In this document: positions 1-5,907 of the stretch, piece by piece
How positions within the stretch are numbered: the first letter of the stretch is position 1
How the letters are laid out: every line of letters begins with the position of its first letter
Origin: Acidimicrobiaceae bacterium UBA2093
Lineage (GTDB): Bacteria > Actinomycetota > Acidimicrobiia > Acidimicrobiales > Ilumatobacteraceae
Direction: 5' to 3'
DNA length: 12,100 nt
Assembly: GCA_002331255.1 (NCBI GenBank)
Contig: DCZD01000043.1
Span: forward strand, 36,041 to 48,140
Position numbers and translations under genes: made by a program
Notes under the pieces: generated by a model
The model's input: only the letters and a program-made list of their open reading frames with translations
Database searches by the model: none
Told to the model about the DNA's origin: nothing

Positions 1-234
1 AGAGCCGAGGTGTACATGGATGGCGGCATCCGACGTGGGTCTGACATCGCGAAAGCGATGGCCCTCGGAGCACGAGCAGTGTTCATCGGACGTCCGTACC
101 TTTATGGGCTTGCGCTTGCTGGCGAGGCTGGGGTGGCAGCGGTACACGACGTGTTGACGGCACAATTGACCGAGACGATGCACTTGCTCGGTTGCGATGA
201 TGTGCGCAAGCTCGACGCATCATGGTTGTGGTGA
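1..234 (+). CDS. FMN-dependent alpha-hydroxy-acid dehydrogenase, C-terminal fragment (5' end outside window)
   Basis: This is the last 77 codons of a protein that begins before the window; the frame is open from base 1. The fragment reads VYMDGGIRRGSDI, then ALGARAVFIGRPYLYGLA, then GEAGV and a helical tail. That is the C-terminal part of the (beta/alpha)8 barrel of the L-lactate dehydrogenase / glycolate oxidase / lactate monooxygenase family. In this family the DGGIRRG arginine and the following GRP loop hold the FMN phosphate. Such enzymes oxidise a 2-hydroxy acid to a 2-oxo acid in the cytoplasm or at the membrane. Substrate choice is set by residues outside the window, so lactate, mandelate or mycofactocin-type (MftD) roles cannot be separated. 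The downstream LOG gene starts 4 bases after the stop, suggesting cotranscription. The family call is firm; the substrate is unknown. Confidence 0.92.
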   Translation, partial: RAEVYMDGGIRRGSDIAKAMALGARAVFIGRPYLYGLALAGEAGVAAVHDVLTAQLTETMHLLGCDDVRKLDASWLW

Positions 235-238
235 CCAC

Positions 239-979
239 ATGGAATCAGATCTGAAAGACATCGAGTATTCAGAGCGATCGTTTCTCGATGGTCCGCGCAC
301 ACGTCTACGAGAGCTCGGCACCGTCACCCGAGTCACGCGCGAGCTCATCAATGGTTTCCGCCGGCTGCACTTCGTGGGTCCGTGTGTCACCGTATTTGGC
401 TCGGCGCGCATCGCAGATGGAACTCCGGATTACGAACTTGCACGTCGTGTCGGAACCGAGATGAGTCGTCTTGGTTTCACAGTCATGACCGGCGGTGGCC
501 CCGGCATCATGCAAGCAGCAAACCGTGGAGCAAAAGATGCTGGGGGCTTTAGCGTCGGCTGCACAATCAACTTGCCACGCGAGAAGCACGCGAACCCGTA
601 CCTCGACGTGTCAGTTGACTTTCGATATTTCTTCGTCCGCAAGGTGATGCTCGTCAAGTACTCGTATGCATTCATTGTCATGCCGGGCGGCTTTGGCACG
701 CTCGATGAGTTGTTCGAGGCGTTGACCCTCATACAAACGGCGAAAATTCATGACTTCCCGATGGTTGTGATGGGAACCGACTATTGGTCATCGCTCGTGG
801 CTCAATTGGACGACATGGTGACTCATGGGACCATCAATCGCGAAGACCTCGACCTACTGCTCGTCACCGACAGTGTCGAAGAGGCAGTCGCACACGTACA
901 ACGATGCGCAGTCGAACGTTTCAAGTTGCACCGTCGCCTGAAGCCCATTCGCGCACTTGGTGAGCACGCTCGCTCCTGA
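239..979 (+). CDS. LOG-family / TIGR00730 Rossmann-fold protein (probable nucleoside 5'-monophosphate phosphoribohydrolase)
   Basis: The protein has 246 aa from the ATG at 239, which follows the upstream stop by 4 bases. An earlier in-frame ATG at 197 would overlap that gene and add a non-conserved 14-residue prefix. The lysine-decarboxylase-like/LOG fold shows TGGGPGIM at residues 84-91, R134-K135 in FFVRKVMLVK, and PGGFGTLDE at 149-157, the family signature with its catalytic glutamate. Characterised family members cleave cytokinin riboside 5'-monophosphate or AMP to the free base and ribose phosphate. Older annotations as lysine decarboxylase are wrong for this family. An N-terminal segment of about 45 residues precedes the Rossmann core, as in longer bacterial members. 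No signal peptide is seen, so it is cytoplasmic. No clear Shine-Dalgarno is visible, so translational coupling to the upstream gene is likely. The in vivo substrate is not inferable here. Confidence 0.93.
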   Translation: MESDLKDIEYSERSFLDGPRTRLRELGTVTRVTRELINGFRRLHFVGPCVTVFGSARIADGTPDYELARRVGTEMSRLGFTVMTGGGPGIMQAANRGAKDAGGFSVGCTINLPREKHANPYLDVSVDFRYFFVRKVMLVKYSYAFIVMPGGFGTLDELFEALTLIQTAKIHDFPMVVMGTDYWSSLVAQLDDMVTHGTINREDLDLLLVTDSVEEAVAHVQRCAVERFKLHRRLKPIRALGEHARS

Positions 980-989
980 GTGTGAGTAT

Positions 990-1658
990 CTACTTGTGAA
1001 CTGACACGTACACCGCGGTCGCCTCGGCAACCACGTTGTCACCATGGCGAACTTCGCCGCTCGCGAAACTCTTACGACCATCGACACCTGTGCCCCTAGC
1101 GGTCACAGTGAGCGGTGCACCAAGGGGGGTGCCTGCTCGAAACCGGATAGTGAGAGCGACGGTGAGGCCGCTTGCACCGGCAGCGGTGGACGCGACACCG
1201 AGCACTTCGTCGAGCATCGTGGCAACGATGCCGCCGTGCGCTTTCTCAGGCGGGCCAGACATCGAAGCATCGAGCACTGCGTGGGCTGTCACTTCGACTG
1301 GTGCATATGTGTCGCCAGGAACCGGAACGGGATCGAATGACAAGATCGGTGCTCGTGGGTTGAGCGGGCCCGAGCCGGCCTGCGTCACGTTCTCGATGCG
1401 ACCATTCGCATGTCGCACGATGGTGATGTACGGCTGCCGGACTTTTGCGCGAAGTTGAGTGTTGATGTCGGCAAGTTCGTCGGTGAGAGATGCCTTGGTT
1501 GCGTCATCGATGTCGGTGCGCATGACAGCATCAAGCAATTCGCGGACCACGGCGACTAGTTCACGTGATTCTGCTGAAATTGAATCAAGCCCTGGAATAT
1601 CGTCACCCATCGAGAGAGCGAGCTCCATCGCGGAACGTGGTGACGGTTCCGTGCTCAT
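990..1658 (-). CDS. PaaI-type hotdog-fold thioesterase with N-terminal helical extension
   Basis: The protein has 222 aa. The C-terminal half (about residues 75-222) is a hotdog domain with AHGGIVATMLDEVLGVAS at 140-157. Its HGG (141-143) and D150-E151 match the PaaI/THEM4-like acyl-CoA thioesterase active site. The later strands (LTVALTIRFRAGTPLG, then LTVTARGTGVDGRKSFASGEV) are also typical. These enzymes hydrolyse acyl-CoA thioesters in the cytoplasm; chain length or aromatic preference cannot be read. Residues 1-75 form a mainly helical, charged extension longer than in minimal PaaI proteins (about 140 aa) and may mediate oligomerisation. The gene is convergent with the LOG gene (10-base gap) and divergent from the FKBP gene. 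No Shine-Dalgarno is seen before the ATG. A TACCTT box ends 9 bases upstream of it. Confidence 0.88.
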   Translation of the reverse strand: MSTEPSPRSAMELALSMGDDIPGLDSISAESRELVAVVRELLDAVMRTDIDDATKASLTDELADINTQLRAKVRQPYITIVRHANGRIENVTQAGSGPLNPRAPILSFDPVPVPGDTYAPVEVTAHAVLDASMSGPPEKAHGGIVATMLDEVLGVASTAAGASGLTVALTIRFRAGTPLGAPLTVTARGTGVDGRKSFASGEVRHGDNVVAEATAVYVSVHK

Positions 1659-1666
1659 CGGCTAGG

Positions 1667-1681
1667 GAAGGTATCACCTTC
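1667..1681. promoter_or_regulatory. Perfect inverted repeat GAAGGT-ATC-ACCTTC in the divergent thioesterase/FKBP promoter region
   Basis: Two 6-base arms (1667-1672 and 1676-1681) are exact reverse complements around a 3-base spacer. The repeat lies 9 bases before the thioesterase start and overlaps its putative -10 box (TACCTT, minus strand). That position would suit a repressor site. It could also be chance: a 6-base palindrome is not rare. No regulator gene is adjacent. Confidence 0.3.
1668..1673 (-). promoter_or_regulatory. Candidate -10 box TACCTT for the thioesterase gene
   Basis: A TANNNT hexamer on the minus strand ends 9 bases before the ATG at 1658, which would give a leader of only two or three bases. 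No -35 element is evident. It is weaker than the other boxes in this window because of the longer spacing and the different last bases. Confidence 0.3.
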
Positions 1682-1724
1682 GAGCGATGTTGCGCTGTGC
1701 TTCGTCTGGTCAAGTGTCGCTGGC

Positions 1725-1730
1725 TACTGT
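1725..1730 (+). promoter_or_regulatory. Candidate -10 box TACTGT, leaderless start of FKBP gene
   Basis: TACTGT is followed by exactly 6 bases (GCATCA) and then the ATG at 1737. The predicted transcription start would coincide with the start codon. No Shine-Dalgarno sequence is present, which agrees with leaderless translation. The same hexamer precedes the quinone oxidoreductase gene at a spacing of 7. Confidence 0.55.
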
Positions 1731-1736
1731 GCATCA

Positions 1737-2108
1737 ATGAGTTCAAAACCCGACGTTGCAATTCCCGCTGGTGAACCGCCGGCCGATCTTCTCATTGAGG
1801 ACCTGGTTGTGGGGACAGGTGATGAAGCAGTCAAGGGCCGCAATGTCGACGTGCATTACGTCGGGGTCGCATGGAGCACGCAACGTCAGTTCGACGCATC
1901 ATGGGATCGCAACGACACATTCGAATTTCGACTCGGTGCGAGTCAGGTTATTTCCGGATGGGACGAGGGTGTCGCCGGAATGAAGGTGGGGGGTCGCCGC
2001 CGTCTCACCATTCCACCCCATATGGGATATGGAAGCCACGGTGCTGGAGGGGTCATCAAAGGCGGAGAGACACTTGTCTTTGTGGTCGACCTGCTGAACG
2101 TTTTCTGA
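1737..2108 (+). CDS. FKBP-type peptidyl-prolyl cis-trans isomerase, single domain
   Basis: The protein has 123 aa and one complete FKBP domain. It catalyses cis-trans isomerisation of Xaa-Pro bonds and assists folding. Visible family features are VHYVG (39-43), FDASW (52-56), FEFRLG (62-67), VISGWDEGVAGMKVGGRRRLTIPP in the 71-94 region, MGYG (96-99) and LVFVVDLLNVF at the C-terminus. These include the usual aromatic pocket residues (Y41, F52, D53, F64, V71, I72, W75, Y98). The loop before GVIKGG reads SHGAGG, close to the canonical form. There is no signal peptide or lipobox, so it is probably cytoplasmic, like small actinobacterial FKBPs. The gene is a single transcription unit divergent from the thioesterase gene, with a leaderless-type promoter. 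Assignment is secure; client proteins are unknown. Confidence 0.95.
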   Translation: MSSKPDVAIPAGEPPADLLIEDLVVGTGDEAVKGRNVDVHYVGVAWSTQRQFDASWDRNDTFEFRLGASQVISGWDEGVAGMKVGGRRRLTIPPHMGYGSHGAGGVIKGGETLVFVVDLLNVF

Positions 2109-2113
2109 TTGTG

Positions 2114-2119
2114 TAGAAT
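2114..2119 (+). promoter_or_regulatory. Candidate -10 box TAGAAT upstream of the saccharopine-dehydrogenase-like gene
   Basis: TAGAAT fits TANNNT and lies 81 bases before the ATG at 2201, just after the FKBP stop. If used, it would give a leader of about 75 bases, unlike the leaderless boxes elsewhere in the window. No -35 match is convincing. Confidence 0.3.
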
Positions 2120-2164
2120 GTGATGACGGTTCGGTGTAATTGCACTGAATTTCACAAAGAAAGC

Positions 2165-2188
2165 ATGAGCGGGGTCCGCCCCGCGTAG
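2165..2188 (+). promoter_or_regulatory. Seven-codon open frame (M-S-G-V-R-P-A-stop) containing a GC hairpin, in the leader of the next gene
   Basis: An ATG at 2165 follows a purine tract AAAGAAAG (2156-2163), and the frame closes with TAG at 2186-2188, 12 bases before the main ATG. Arms GCGGGG (2169-2174) and CCCCGC (2179-2184) form a perfect 6-base stem with a TCCG loop inside this frame. The stem ends 16 bases before the main start and overlaps the region a ribosome would approach. This could be a small leader peptide or a translation-modulating hairpin. It lacks a T-tract, so it is not a classical terminator. Function is unproven. Confidence 0.3.
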
Positions 2189-2200
2189 CAGTGGTGAATC

Positions 2201-3487
2201 ATGAATATCCTCGTAGTAGGAGCAGGCGGTGTGGGAGCCTCGATGGCATCCATCGCAGAGACCCGGTCGTTCTTCGACTCGTTCGTCCTCGCTGACATCA
2301 GCAAGGAGAGCGCCGAACAGGCCATTTCCGCTCTGGACGACCCAGGGAAGTTTTCCGCCGCGCAGGTCGATGCGCGTAGTGAATCTGAACTGGTGAAGCT
2401 CATCCAATCGGTGAAAGCCGATGTGGTGGTGAACGCGTGTGATCCACGGTTGAACGAGATCATCTTCAATGCGTGTTTCACGGCTGGTGCGAGTTACCTC
2501 GACATGGCGATGAACCTGAGCGAGCCACACCCGACAAATCCGTATGAAGAAGTGGGCAAGCCGCTAGGGGCCGACCAGATCTCAAACGATGAAGCGTGGC
2601 GCGAGCGGGGGCTCTTGGCACTCATCGGAATGGGAGTCGAGCCAGGGTTGAGTGACGTGTTTGCGCGTTATGCAGCAGATCATCTGTTCGACACCATCGA
2701 CGAAATTGGCGTACGCGACGGATCGAACTTGTCCATCGATGGGCTTGACTTTGCTCCGACGTTCTCTATCTGGACAACCATCGAAGAATGCCTGAACCCA
2801 CCGATCGTGTGGGACAAGCACCGAGGCTTGTACACCACGGATTGTTTCAGTGAGCCAGAGGTCTTCCATTTCCCTGCCGGAATCGGCCCTGTCGAGTGCG
2901 TCAACGTGGAGCACGAAGAAGTCATTCTCATCCCGCGTGAGATCGACTGTCAGCGAGTCACGTTCAAGTACGGACTAGGTGCCGAGTTCATCGATTGGTT
3001 GAAGACGTTCGCGTATCTGGGTCTCGACAGCAAAGAGCGCATCAAAGTAGGTGATGTCCACGTATCTCCGCGTGATGTTCTCGCATCGGTGTTGCCGAAC
3101 CCGTCAAAGCTCGGACACCTCATGCACGGTAAGACATGTGCAGGTACGTGGGTGAAAGGCACATATGACGGTGAACACCGTGAGGTGTACCTGTATCACG
3201 TGGCTGACAACGAGACCACGATGCGTGAATGGGGCTCACAAGCGGTGTTGTGGCAGACAGCCATATGTCCAGTCATAGCGCTCGAGTTGCTGTCGAACGG
3301 AAGTTGGAAGGGAACTGGTGTGCGTGGTCCGGAAGCATTCGATGCTGTCCCGTTCCTCAACTTGCTCGGGGACTACAGCACGCACCATGGCATGGTGGAA
3401 ATGGGACCTGGTCTCTGGCCACGGCCGAAGTCCACGGGTCAGCCTGGCTGGGATCGTCCGGTGCGACGCGCCGTCGTGCCTGCCTGA
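2201..3487 (+). CDS. Saccharopine dehydrogenase-family oxidoreductase
   Basis: The protein has 428 aa, near the usual length for Lys9/COG1748-type proteins. Residues 1-34 form a Rossmann nucleotide-binding unit: MNILVVGAGGVGAS with the GAGGVG loop at 7-12, then FVLADIS with D32 at the end of the second strand, which favours NAD(H) ribose binding. VVVNACDPRLN (75-85) and GASYLDMA (96-103) continue the N-terminal domain. GMGVEPGLSDVFA (143-155) matches the conserved G-x-x-PG-x-x-(D/N) segment that opens the C-terminal catalytic domain. Relatives include saccharopine dehydrogenase, lysine 6-dehydrogenase and carboxy(nor)spermidine dehydrogenase, all acting on C-N bonds of amino acids or polyamines. 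The exact substrate cannot be chosen from the sequence, and no lysine- or spermidine-pathway partner is adjacent. A weak GGTG precedes the ATG. It is convergent with the ABM gene. Confidence 0.85.
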   Translation: MNILVVGAGGVGASMASIAETRSFFDSFVLADISKESAEQAISALDDPGKFSAAQVDARSESELVKLIQSVKADVVVNACDPRLNEIIFNACFTAGASYLDMAMNLSEPHPTNPYEEVGKPLGADQISNDEAWRERGLLALIGMGVEPGLSDVFARYAADHLFDTIDEIGVRDGSNLSIDGLDFAPTFSIWTTIEECLNPPIVWDKHRGLYTTDCFSEPEVFHFPAGIGPVECVNVEHEEVILIPREIDCQRVTFKYGLGAEFIDWLKTFAYLGLDSKERIKVGDVHVSPRDVLASVLPNPSKLGHLMHGKTCAGTWVKGTYDGEHREVYLYHVADNETTMREWGSQAVLWQTAICPVIALELLSNGSWKGTGVRGPEAFDAVPFLNLLGDYSTHHGMVEMGPGLWPRPKSTGQPGWDRPVRRAVVPA

Positions 3488-3489
3488 CA

Positions 3490-3502
3490 CTCGTCTGACG
3501 AG
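3490..3502. terminator. Short inverted repeat between convergent genes (possible bidirectional terminator)
   Basis: CTCGT and ACGAG arms flank a CTG loop in the 22-base gap between two convergent stop codons. The stem is only 5 pairs and no T-run follows on either strand, so factor-independent termination would be weak. Position is the main support. Confidence 0.25.
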
Positions 3503-3509
3503 AAGAGAT

Positions 3510-4106
3510 TCAGCGAAGCACGACGCCTTGCGGAAGCATCTTGCGTCGACGCCACCACTTGCGCACAGGCTCTGTCGCGTACTTGCTCGTCACACCAACG
3601 AACAACGTTGAGATGAGCACGCGCGGAAGTAGATCGAGATTGCCGATGTACGGAGCAACAATGACCGTGAAGCTGAGTGCGATGGGGTACACCCAGGCGG
3701 TATCGGCCAAGAACTTGCGGGCATGCGAGCGATGAGGTTGAGCCTCTGACTGAGCGTTGAAGAACTCGTCGGTACCTGGTGTCACCGTGATGCGTTCGTT
3801 CTTGATGATGTCATCGACAAGACCGAGCAGTTCTTCACGCTTCGGCGAACGCTCCCATCGACGCAGGTGGATGACATCGATGAACCGAAACACCATGTGG
3901 TACTCATCGCTGTCAGTGCCTGGGCGAAGGGTCATTGCTCCGAGGCAACCGTCGGCAGAACGAACGGCAGTCAGCATCTCGTCGCTCCACGCAAGGAAGC
4001 GGGCATCATGGCCAGGTTCGACGGTGCGCGCGATAGTGACCGTGACCGAGCCTTGAGCGATGCGGGGCAACTTGCCCGTGTCGAAGTCGCCGGTCAACTC
4101 TGGCAT
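3510..4106 (-). CDS. ABM-superfamily (COG3224-like) protein with two C-terminal membrane helices
   Basis: The protein has 198 aa from the ATG at 4106. Residues 20-115 form an antibiotic-biosynthesis-monooxygenase-type ferredoxin-like domain: VTVTIARTVEPGHDARFLAW, CLGAMTLRPG, EYHMVFRFIDVIHLRRWERSPKREELL. Two hydrophobic segments follow (about 137-155, TAWVYPIALSFTVIVAPYI, and 159-175, LLPRVLISTLFVGVTS), ending in a basic tail VRKWWRRRK. This ABM-plus-two-helix layout is the COG3224 family, whose function is not established. The helices would tether the ABM domain to the inner face of the membrane. An upstream in-frame ATG at 4172 would overlap the divergent ferritin gene. The nearer start is preferred because a TACGGT box lies 6 bases before it. 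Catalytic activity as a monooxygenase should not be assumed. Confidence 0.85.
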   Translation of the reverse strand: MPELTGDFDTGKLPRIAQGSVTVTIARTVEPGHDARFLAWSDEMLTAVRSADGCLGAMTLRPGTDSDEYHMVFRFIDVIHLRRWERSPKREELLGLVDDIIKNERITVTPGTDEFFNAQSEAQPHRSHARKFLADTAWVYPIALSFTVIVAPYIGNLDLLPRVLISTLFVGVTSKYATEPVRKWWRRRKMLPQGVVLR

Positions 4107-4112
4107 GACACC

Positions 4113-4118
4113 ACCGTA
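4113..4118 (-). promoter_or_regulatory. Candidate -10 box TACGGT, leaderless start of ABM-domain gene
   Basis: On the minus strand TACGGT is followed by GGTGTC (6 bases) and the ATG at 4106, giving leaderless geometry. This helps decide the start codon. The box shares the TA(C/G)(T/G)GT form with three other gene starts here. Confidence 0.5.
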
Positions 4119-4158
4119 GTAGTGCGCGCATGCCTGATTTCGGTGATAGGACAGGGAA

Positions 4159-4626
4159 ATGACAGAACGCAATTTCTACAATGCCGGCGCAGCACTGGCT
4201 GGTGTCAAGCAGCTCGATGTACCGGCGATGGAAGTCATCTACCAACTCGAGGTGTCTGGTGAGGCGTTCTACGAGAAAGTCGCTGCCATCGTGGGCAACG
4301 AGCAGGCCGCTGAGTTGTTGTTGCGAAATGGTCGCGAAGAACGCGCGCATGCTCGACGAATCGCAAAGGCCATCAGCATAAAGCTGGGTCATGAGTGGCA
4401 GCCGAGCGCAGAGGTAGAAGAGATTCTTCCGATACCGATGCCAGCGACCCTCGATGTTGAAGCATTCAAGGCCATGATTGCGGGTGAAGTAAACGGCGAT
4501 GCTGGTTATCAGTTCTGGGCAGACAACGAACCCGACGAAGAAGTTGCGAAGTTACTTCGCTTGAATGGTCGCGAGGAATCGATTCATGCAGGGCGTCTGA
4601 ACGAGGTCATCGCACTTCTGTCGTGA
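4159..4626 (+). CDS. Ferritin-like (rubrerythrin-type) diiron protein without rubredoxin domain
   Basis: The protein has 155 aa, predicted as a four-helix bundle. The likely metal ligands are E31 (with Y38), E60/E61 and H64 in NGREERAH, E110 (with Y117), and E139/E140 and H143 in NGREESIH. This is the ExxH pattern of ferritin-like and rubrerythrin diiron centres. The two halves are related: every ligand in the first half recurs exactly 79 residues later, and the strings RNGREERAHARR and LNGREESIHAGR align. A 30-residue linker with a proline-rich piece (ILPIPMPATLDV) joins the halves. There is no C-terminal Cys4 rubredoxin domain. The probable role is iron binding or peroxide/oxygen detoxification in the cytoplasm. 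The start follows an AGGACAGGG purine stretch (4148-4156) that can serve as a ribosome binding site. The gene is divergent from the ABM gene across about 52 bases. Confidence 0.87.
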   Translation: MTERNFYNAGAALAGVKQLDVPAMEVIYQLEVSGEAFYEKVAAIVGNEQAAELLLRNGREERAHARRIAKAISIKLGHEWQPSAEVEEILPIPMPATLDVEAFKAMIAGEVNGDAGYQFWADNEPDEEVAKLLRLNGREESIHAGRLNEVIALLS

Positions 4627-4656
4627 CGAGTCTCGAAGTAGGCGTGTGCCGCCACC

Positions 4657-4662
4657 TAGTGT
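4657..4662 (+). promoter_or_regulatory. Candidate -10 box TAGTGT, leaderless start of first quinone reductase gene
   Basis: TAGTGT, a GACGAC spacer of 6 bases, then ATG at 4669. No Shine-Dalgarno is seen in the spacer. The box lies in the 42-base gap after the ferritin-like gene, so the reductase pair may have its own promoter. Confidence 0.5.
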
Positions 4663-4668
4663 GACGAC

Positions 4669-5256
4669 ATGCGCGTACTGGTGATTCACTGTCATCCAGT
4701 CGCCGACAGCTATTCGGCAGAACTTCGCAATGCAGTCTGTGACGGAGCCCGATCGGGCGGACACGAAGTGCGGGTTCTAGATCTAGCCGCACAGAATTTT
4801 GCTGCGGTGATGTCTGCTGACGAGCTTGGCAGATACAAGGCGGTCAGTTCTGAGGTGAGTGATGACCTGGTGCAGCACATTGACTCCGTGATGTGGGCCG
4901 AAGTGCTGGTGTTCGTCTATCCGACGTGGTGGTCGACACTGCCTGCTCAGTTGAAGGGTTGGCTCGAGCGAGTAATGCGTCCAGGTGTCGCTTTCGTCTT
5001 TGATGAGAGAAACAAAGTACGGCCAGGTCTTCGGCAGATACGACACATCGTCGGAGTTACCACCTATGGCTCGAAGTGGCTCTACGTGAAGCTCATGAAA
5101 GATGCCGGCCGACGCACATTGCTACGAGCGTTGAAGCTGAACACTACTTGGCGTACGAAGTCCACGTGGCTCCCGTTATACGGCATCGATGGGGCCTCAG
5201 AAAATGAACGCACTGAGTTTCTCAACCGGGTCCGCAAGAAGATGGAGCAGTTGTGA
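4669..5256 (+). CDS. Flavodoxin-fold NAD(P)H dehydrogenase (quinone) / NQO-like oxidoreductase, copy 1
   Basis: The protein has 195 aa. The N-terminus MRVLVIHCHPVADSYS gives the HP-x4-S loop (9-16) that binds the FMN/FAD phosphate in the NQO1/KefF/MdaB family. VFVYPTWWSTLPAQLKGWLERV (81-102) is the diagnostic YPxWW...P..LKGW segment lining the flavin ring, and VGVTTYGS (128-135) the third flavin contact. The family transfers two electrons from NAD(P)H to quinones or related electrophiles, avoiding semiquinone radicals. The protein is cytoplasmic, with no signal peptide. The C-terminal region (ARG-rich helix, LNTTWRTKSTW..LYGIDG) is shared with the next gene, showing a tandem duplication. The GTG of that gene overlaps this stop by 4 bases. 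Exact substrate is unknown. Confidence 0.9.
   Translation: MRVLVIHCHPVADSYSAELRNAVCDGARSGGHEVRVLDLAAQNFAAVMSADELGRYKAVSSEVSDDLVQHIDSVMWAEVLVFVYPTWWSTLPAQLKGWLERVMRPGVAFVFDERNKVRPGLRQIRHIVGVTTYGSKWLYVKLMKDAGRRTLLRALKLNTTWRTKSTWLPLYGIDGASENERTEFLNRVRKKMEQL
5244..5247 (+). promoter_or_regulatory. Shine-Dalgarno GGAG for second quinone reductase
   Basis: GGAG lies 5 bases before the GTG at 5253, inside the last codons of the preceding gene. It supports the GTG start that overlaps the upstream stop as GTGA. Confidence 0.6.
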
Positions 5257-5858
5257 ACGTACTTGTGTTGTTTGCGCACCCTCTTTCTGATTCGTACGGT
5301 CGCGCGATTTATGACGAAGCGGTGCGCTCGCTCAATGTCGAAGGCCATGACCTGCGCATACACGATCTGTGGCAGGAAGGATTCGACCCGATGTTGTCGG
5401 CAGCTGAGAAGCACGCCCACTTCGCCGATCCAGAGGTGAAGACTTCGGGTGATTCGCTCCTGGCTTCTCACGTGGCAGACCTTCGCTGGTGTGATGCAAT
5501 CGTGTTTGTGTATCCAAGTTGGTGGTCAGCACCACCAGCGGTCATGAAGGGCTGGTTCGACCGCGTGTTGATGCACGGTGTCGCGTGGACATTTCCCGAC
5601 GGTGCGACACGACTGCACGCGGGACTCACACACGTGCGGCGACTCGTGGGGATCACCACATACGGGTCATCACGATTCGTGAATGCGCTCGAGGGTGAGC
5701 CAGGGAAGTCGACAATTCGACGTGGCTTGCGCGTGTTGTGCAACGTTCGCTGCCGGACCACATGGATCGCTCACTACGGGCTAGATCGATCCGAGCAACG
5801 AGACCGCGAGCTTTTTCTTGCGGCCCTCCAACGTCGTTTGCGCCGAGCGTTGGGCTGA
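5253..5858 (+). CDS. Flavodoxin-fold NAD(P)H dehydrogenase (quinone) / NQO-like oxidoreductase, copy 2
   Basis: The protein has 201 aa starting at GTG 5253, which overlaps the upstream TGA (GTGA) behind a GGAG site. This indicates translational coupling with copy 1. It shows the same family marks: FAHPLSDSYG (7-16), VFVYPSWWSAPPAVMKGWFDRV (84-105) and VGITTYGSS (132-140). It aligns with copy 1 end to end but has diverged widely, for example HGVAWTFPDGATRLHAGL against PGVAFVFDERNKVRPGL. The pair is therefore an old duplication, perhaps forming a heterodimer, since NQO-type enzymes are dimers whose active sites use both subunits. The heterodimer idea is inference. Reaction: two-electron NAD(P)H-dependent reduction of quinones or similar acceptors. 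Confidence 0.9.
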   Translation: MNVLVLFAHPLSDSYGRAIYDEAVRSLNVEGHDLRIHDLWQEGFDPMLSAAEKHAHFADPEVKTSGDSLLASHVADLRWCDAIVFVYPSWWSAPPAVMKGWFDRVLMHGVAWTFPDGATRLHAGLTHVRRLVGITTYGSSRFVNALEGEPGKSTIRRGLRVLCNVRCRTTWIAHYGLDRSEQRDRELFLAALQRRLRRALG

Positions 5859-5894
5859 CCCTTCGTCGACTGTCACGGTCGCGCGGCCCGCGAG

Positions 5895-5900
5895 TACTGT
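5895..5900 (+). promoter_or_regulatory. Candidate -10 box TACTGT, leaderless start of quinone oxidoreductase gene
   Basis: TACTGT is followed by CAAGTAC (7 bases) and a GTG at 5908. This is the same hexamer as before the FKBP gene. Together with homology it supports GTG 5908 rather than an ATG at 5818 as the start. Confidence 0.5.
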
Positions 5901-5907
5901 CAAGTAC

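Noticed and set aside
197..238. Earlier ATG at 197 for the LOG-family gene
   Set aside because: It overlaps the upstream dehydrogenase end; its 14 extra residues are simply that gene read in another frame.
1036..1458. 140-codon plus-strand frame opposite the thioesterase gene
   Set aside because: The opposite strand encodes an intact hotdog domain; this frame has no recognisable domain or start signal.
1943..2530. 195-codon minus-strand frame across the FKBP end and the next gene start
   Set aside because: It runs antisense to two well-supported genes and its translation has no family features.
2201..3487. Specific call as carboxynorspermidine dehydrogenase or lysine dehydrogenase
   Set aside because: The fold is clear, but substrate-specific residues are not recognisable and no carboxynorspermidine decarboxylase or lysine-pathway gene is adjacent.
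3510..4106. Calling the ABM protein an antibiotic biosynthesis enzyme
   Set aside because: The ABM fold is widespread in proteins unrelated to antibiotics, and there is no biosynthetic cluster here.
4107..4172. Earlier ATG at 4172 for the ABM-domain gene
   Set aside because: It overlaps the divergent ferritin-like gene and adds 22 residues without domain similarity; the start at 4106 has a promoter box at correct spacing.
5818..5907. Upstream ATG for the quinone oxidoreductase
   Set aside because: It adds 30 residues unlike any QOR N-terminus and overlaps the preceding gene by 41 bases. GTG 5908 begins the conserved domain and has a leaderless-type box.
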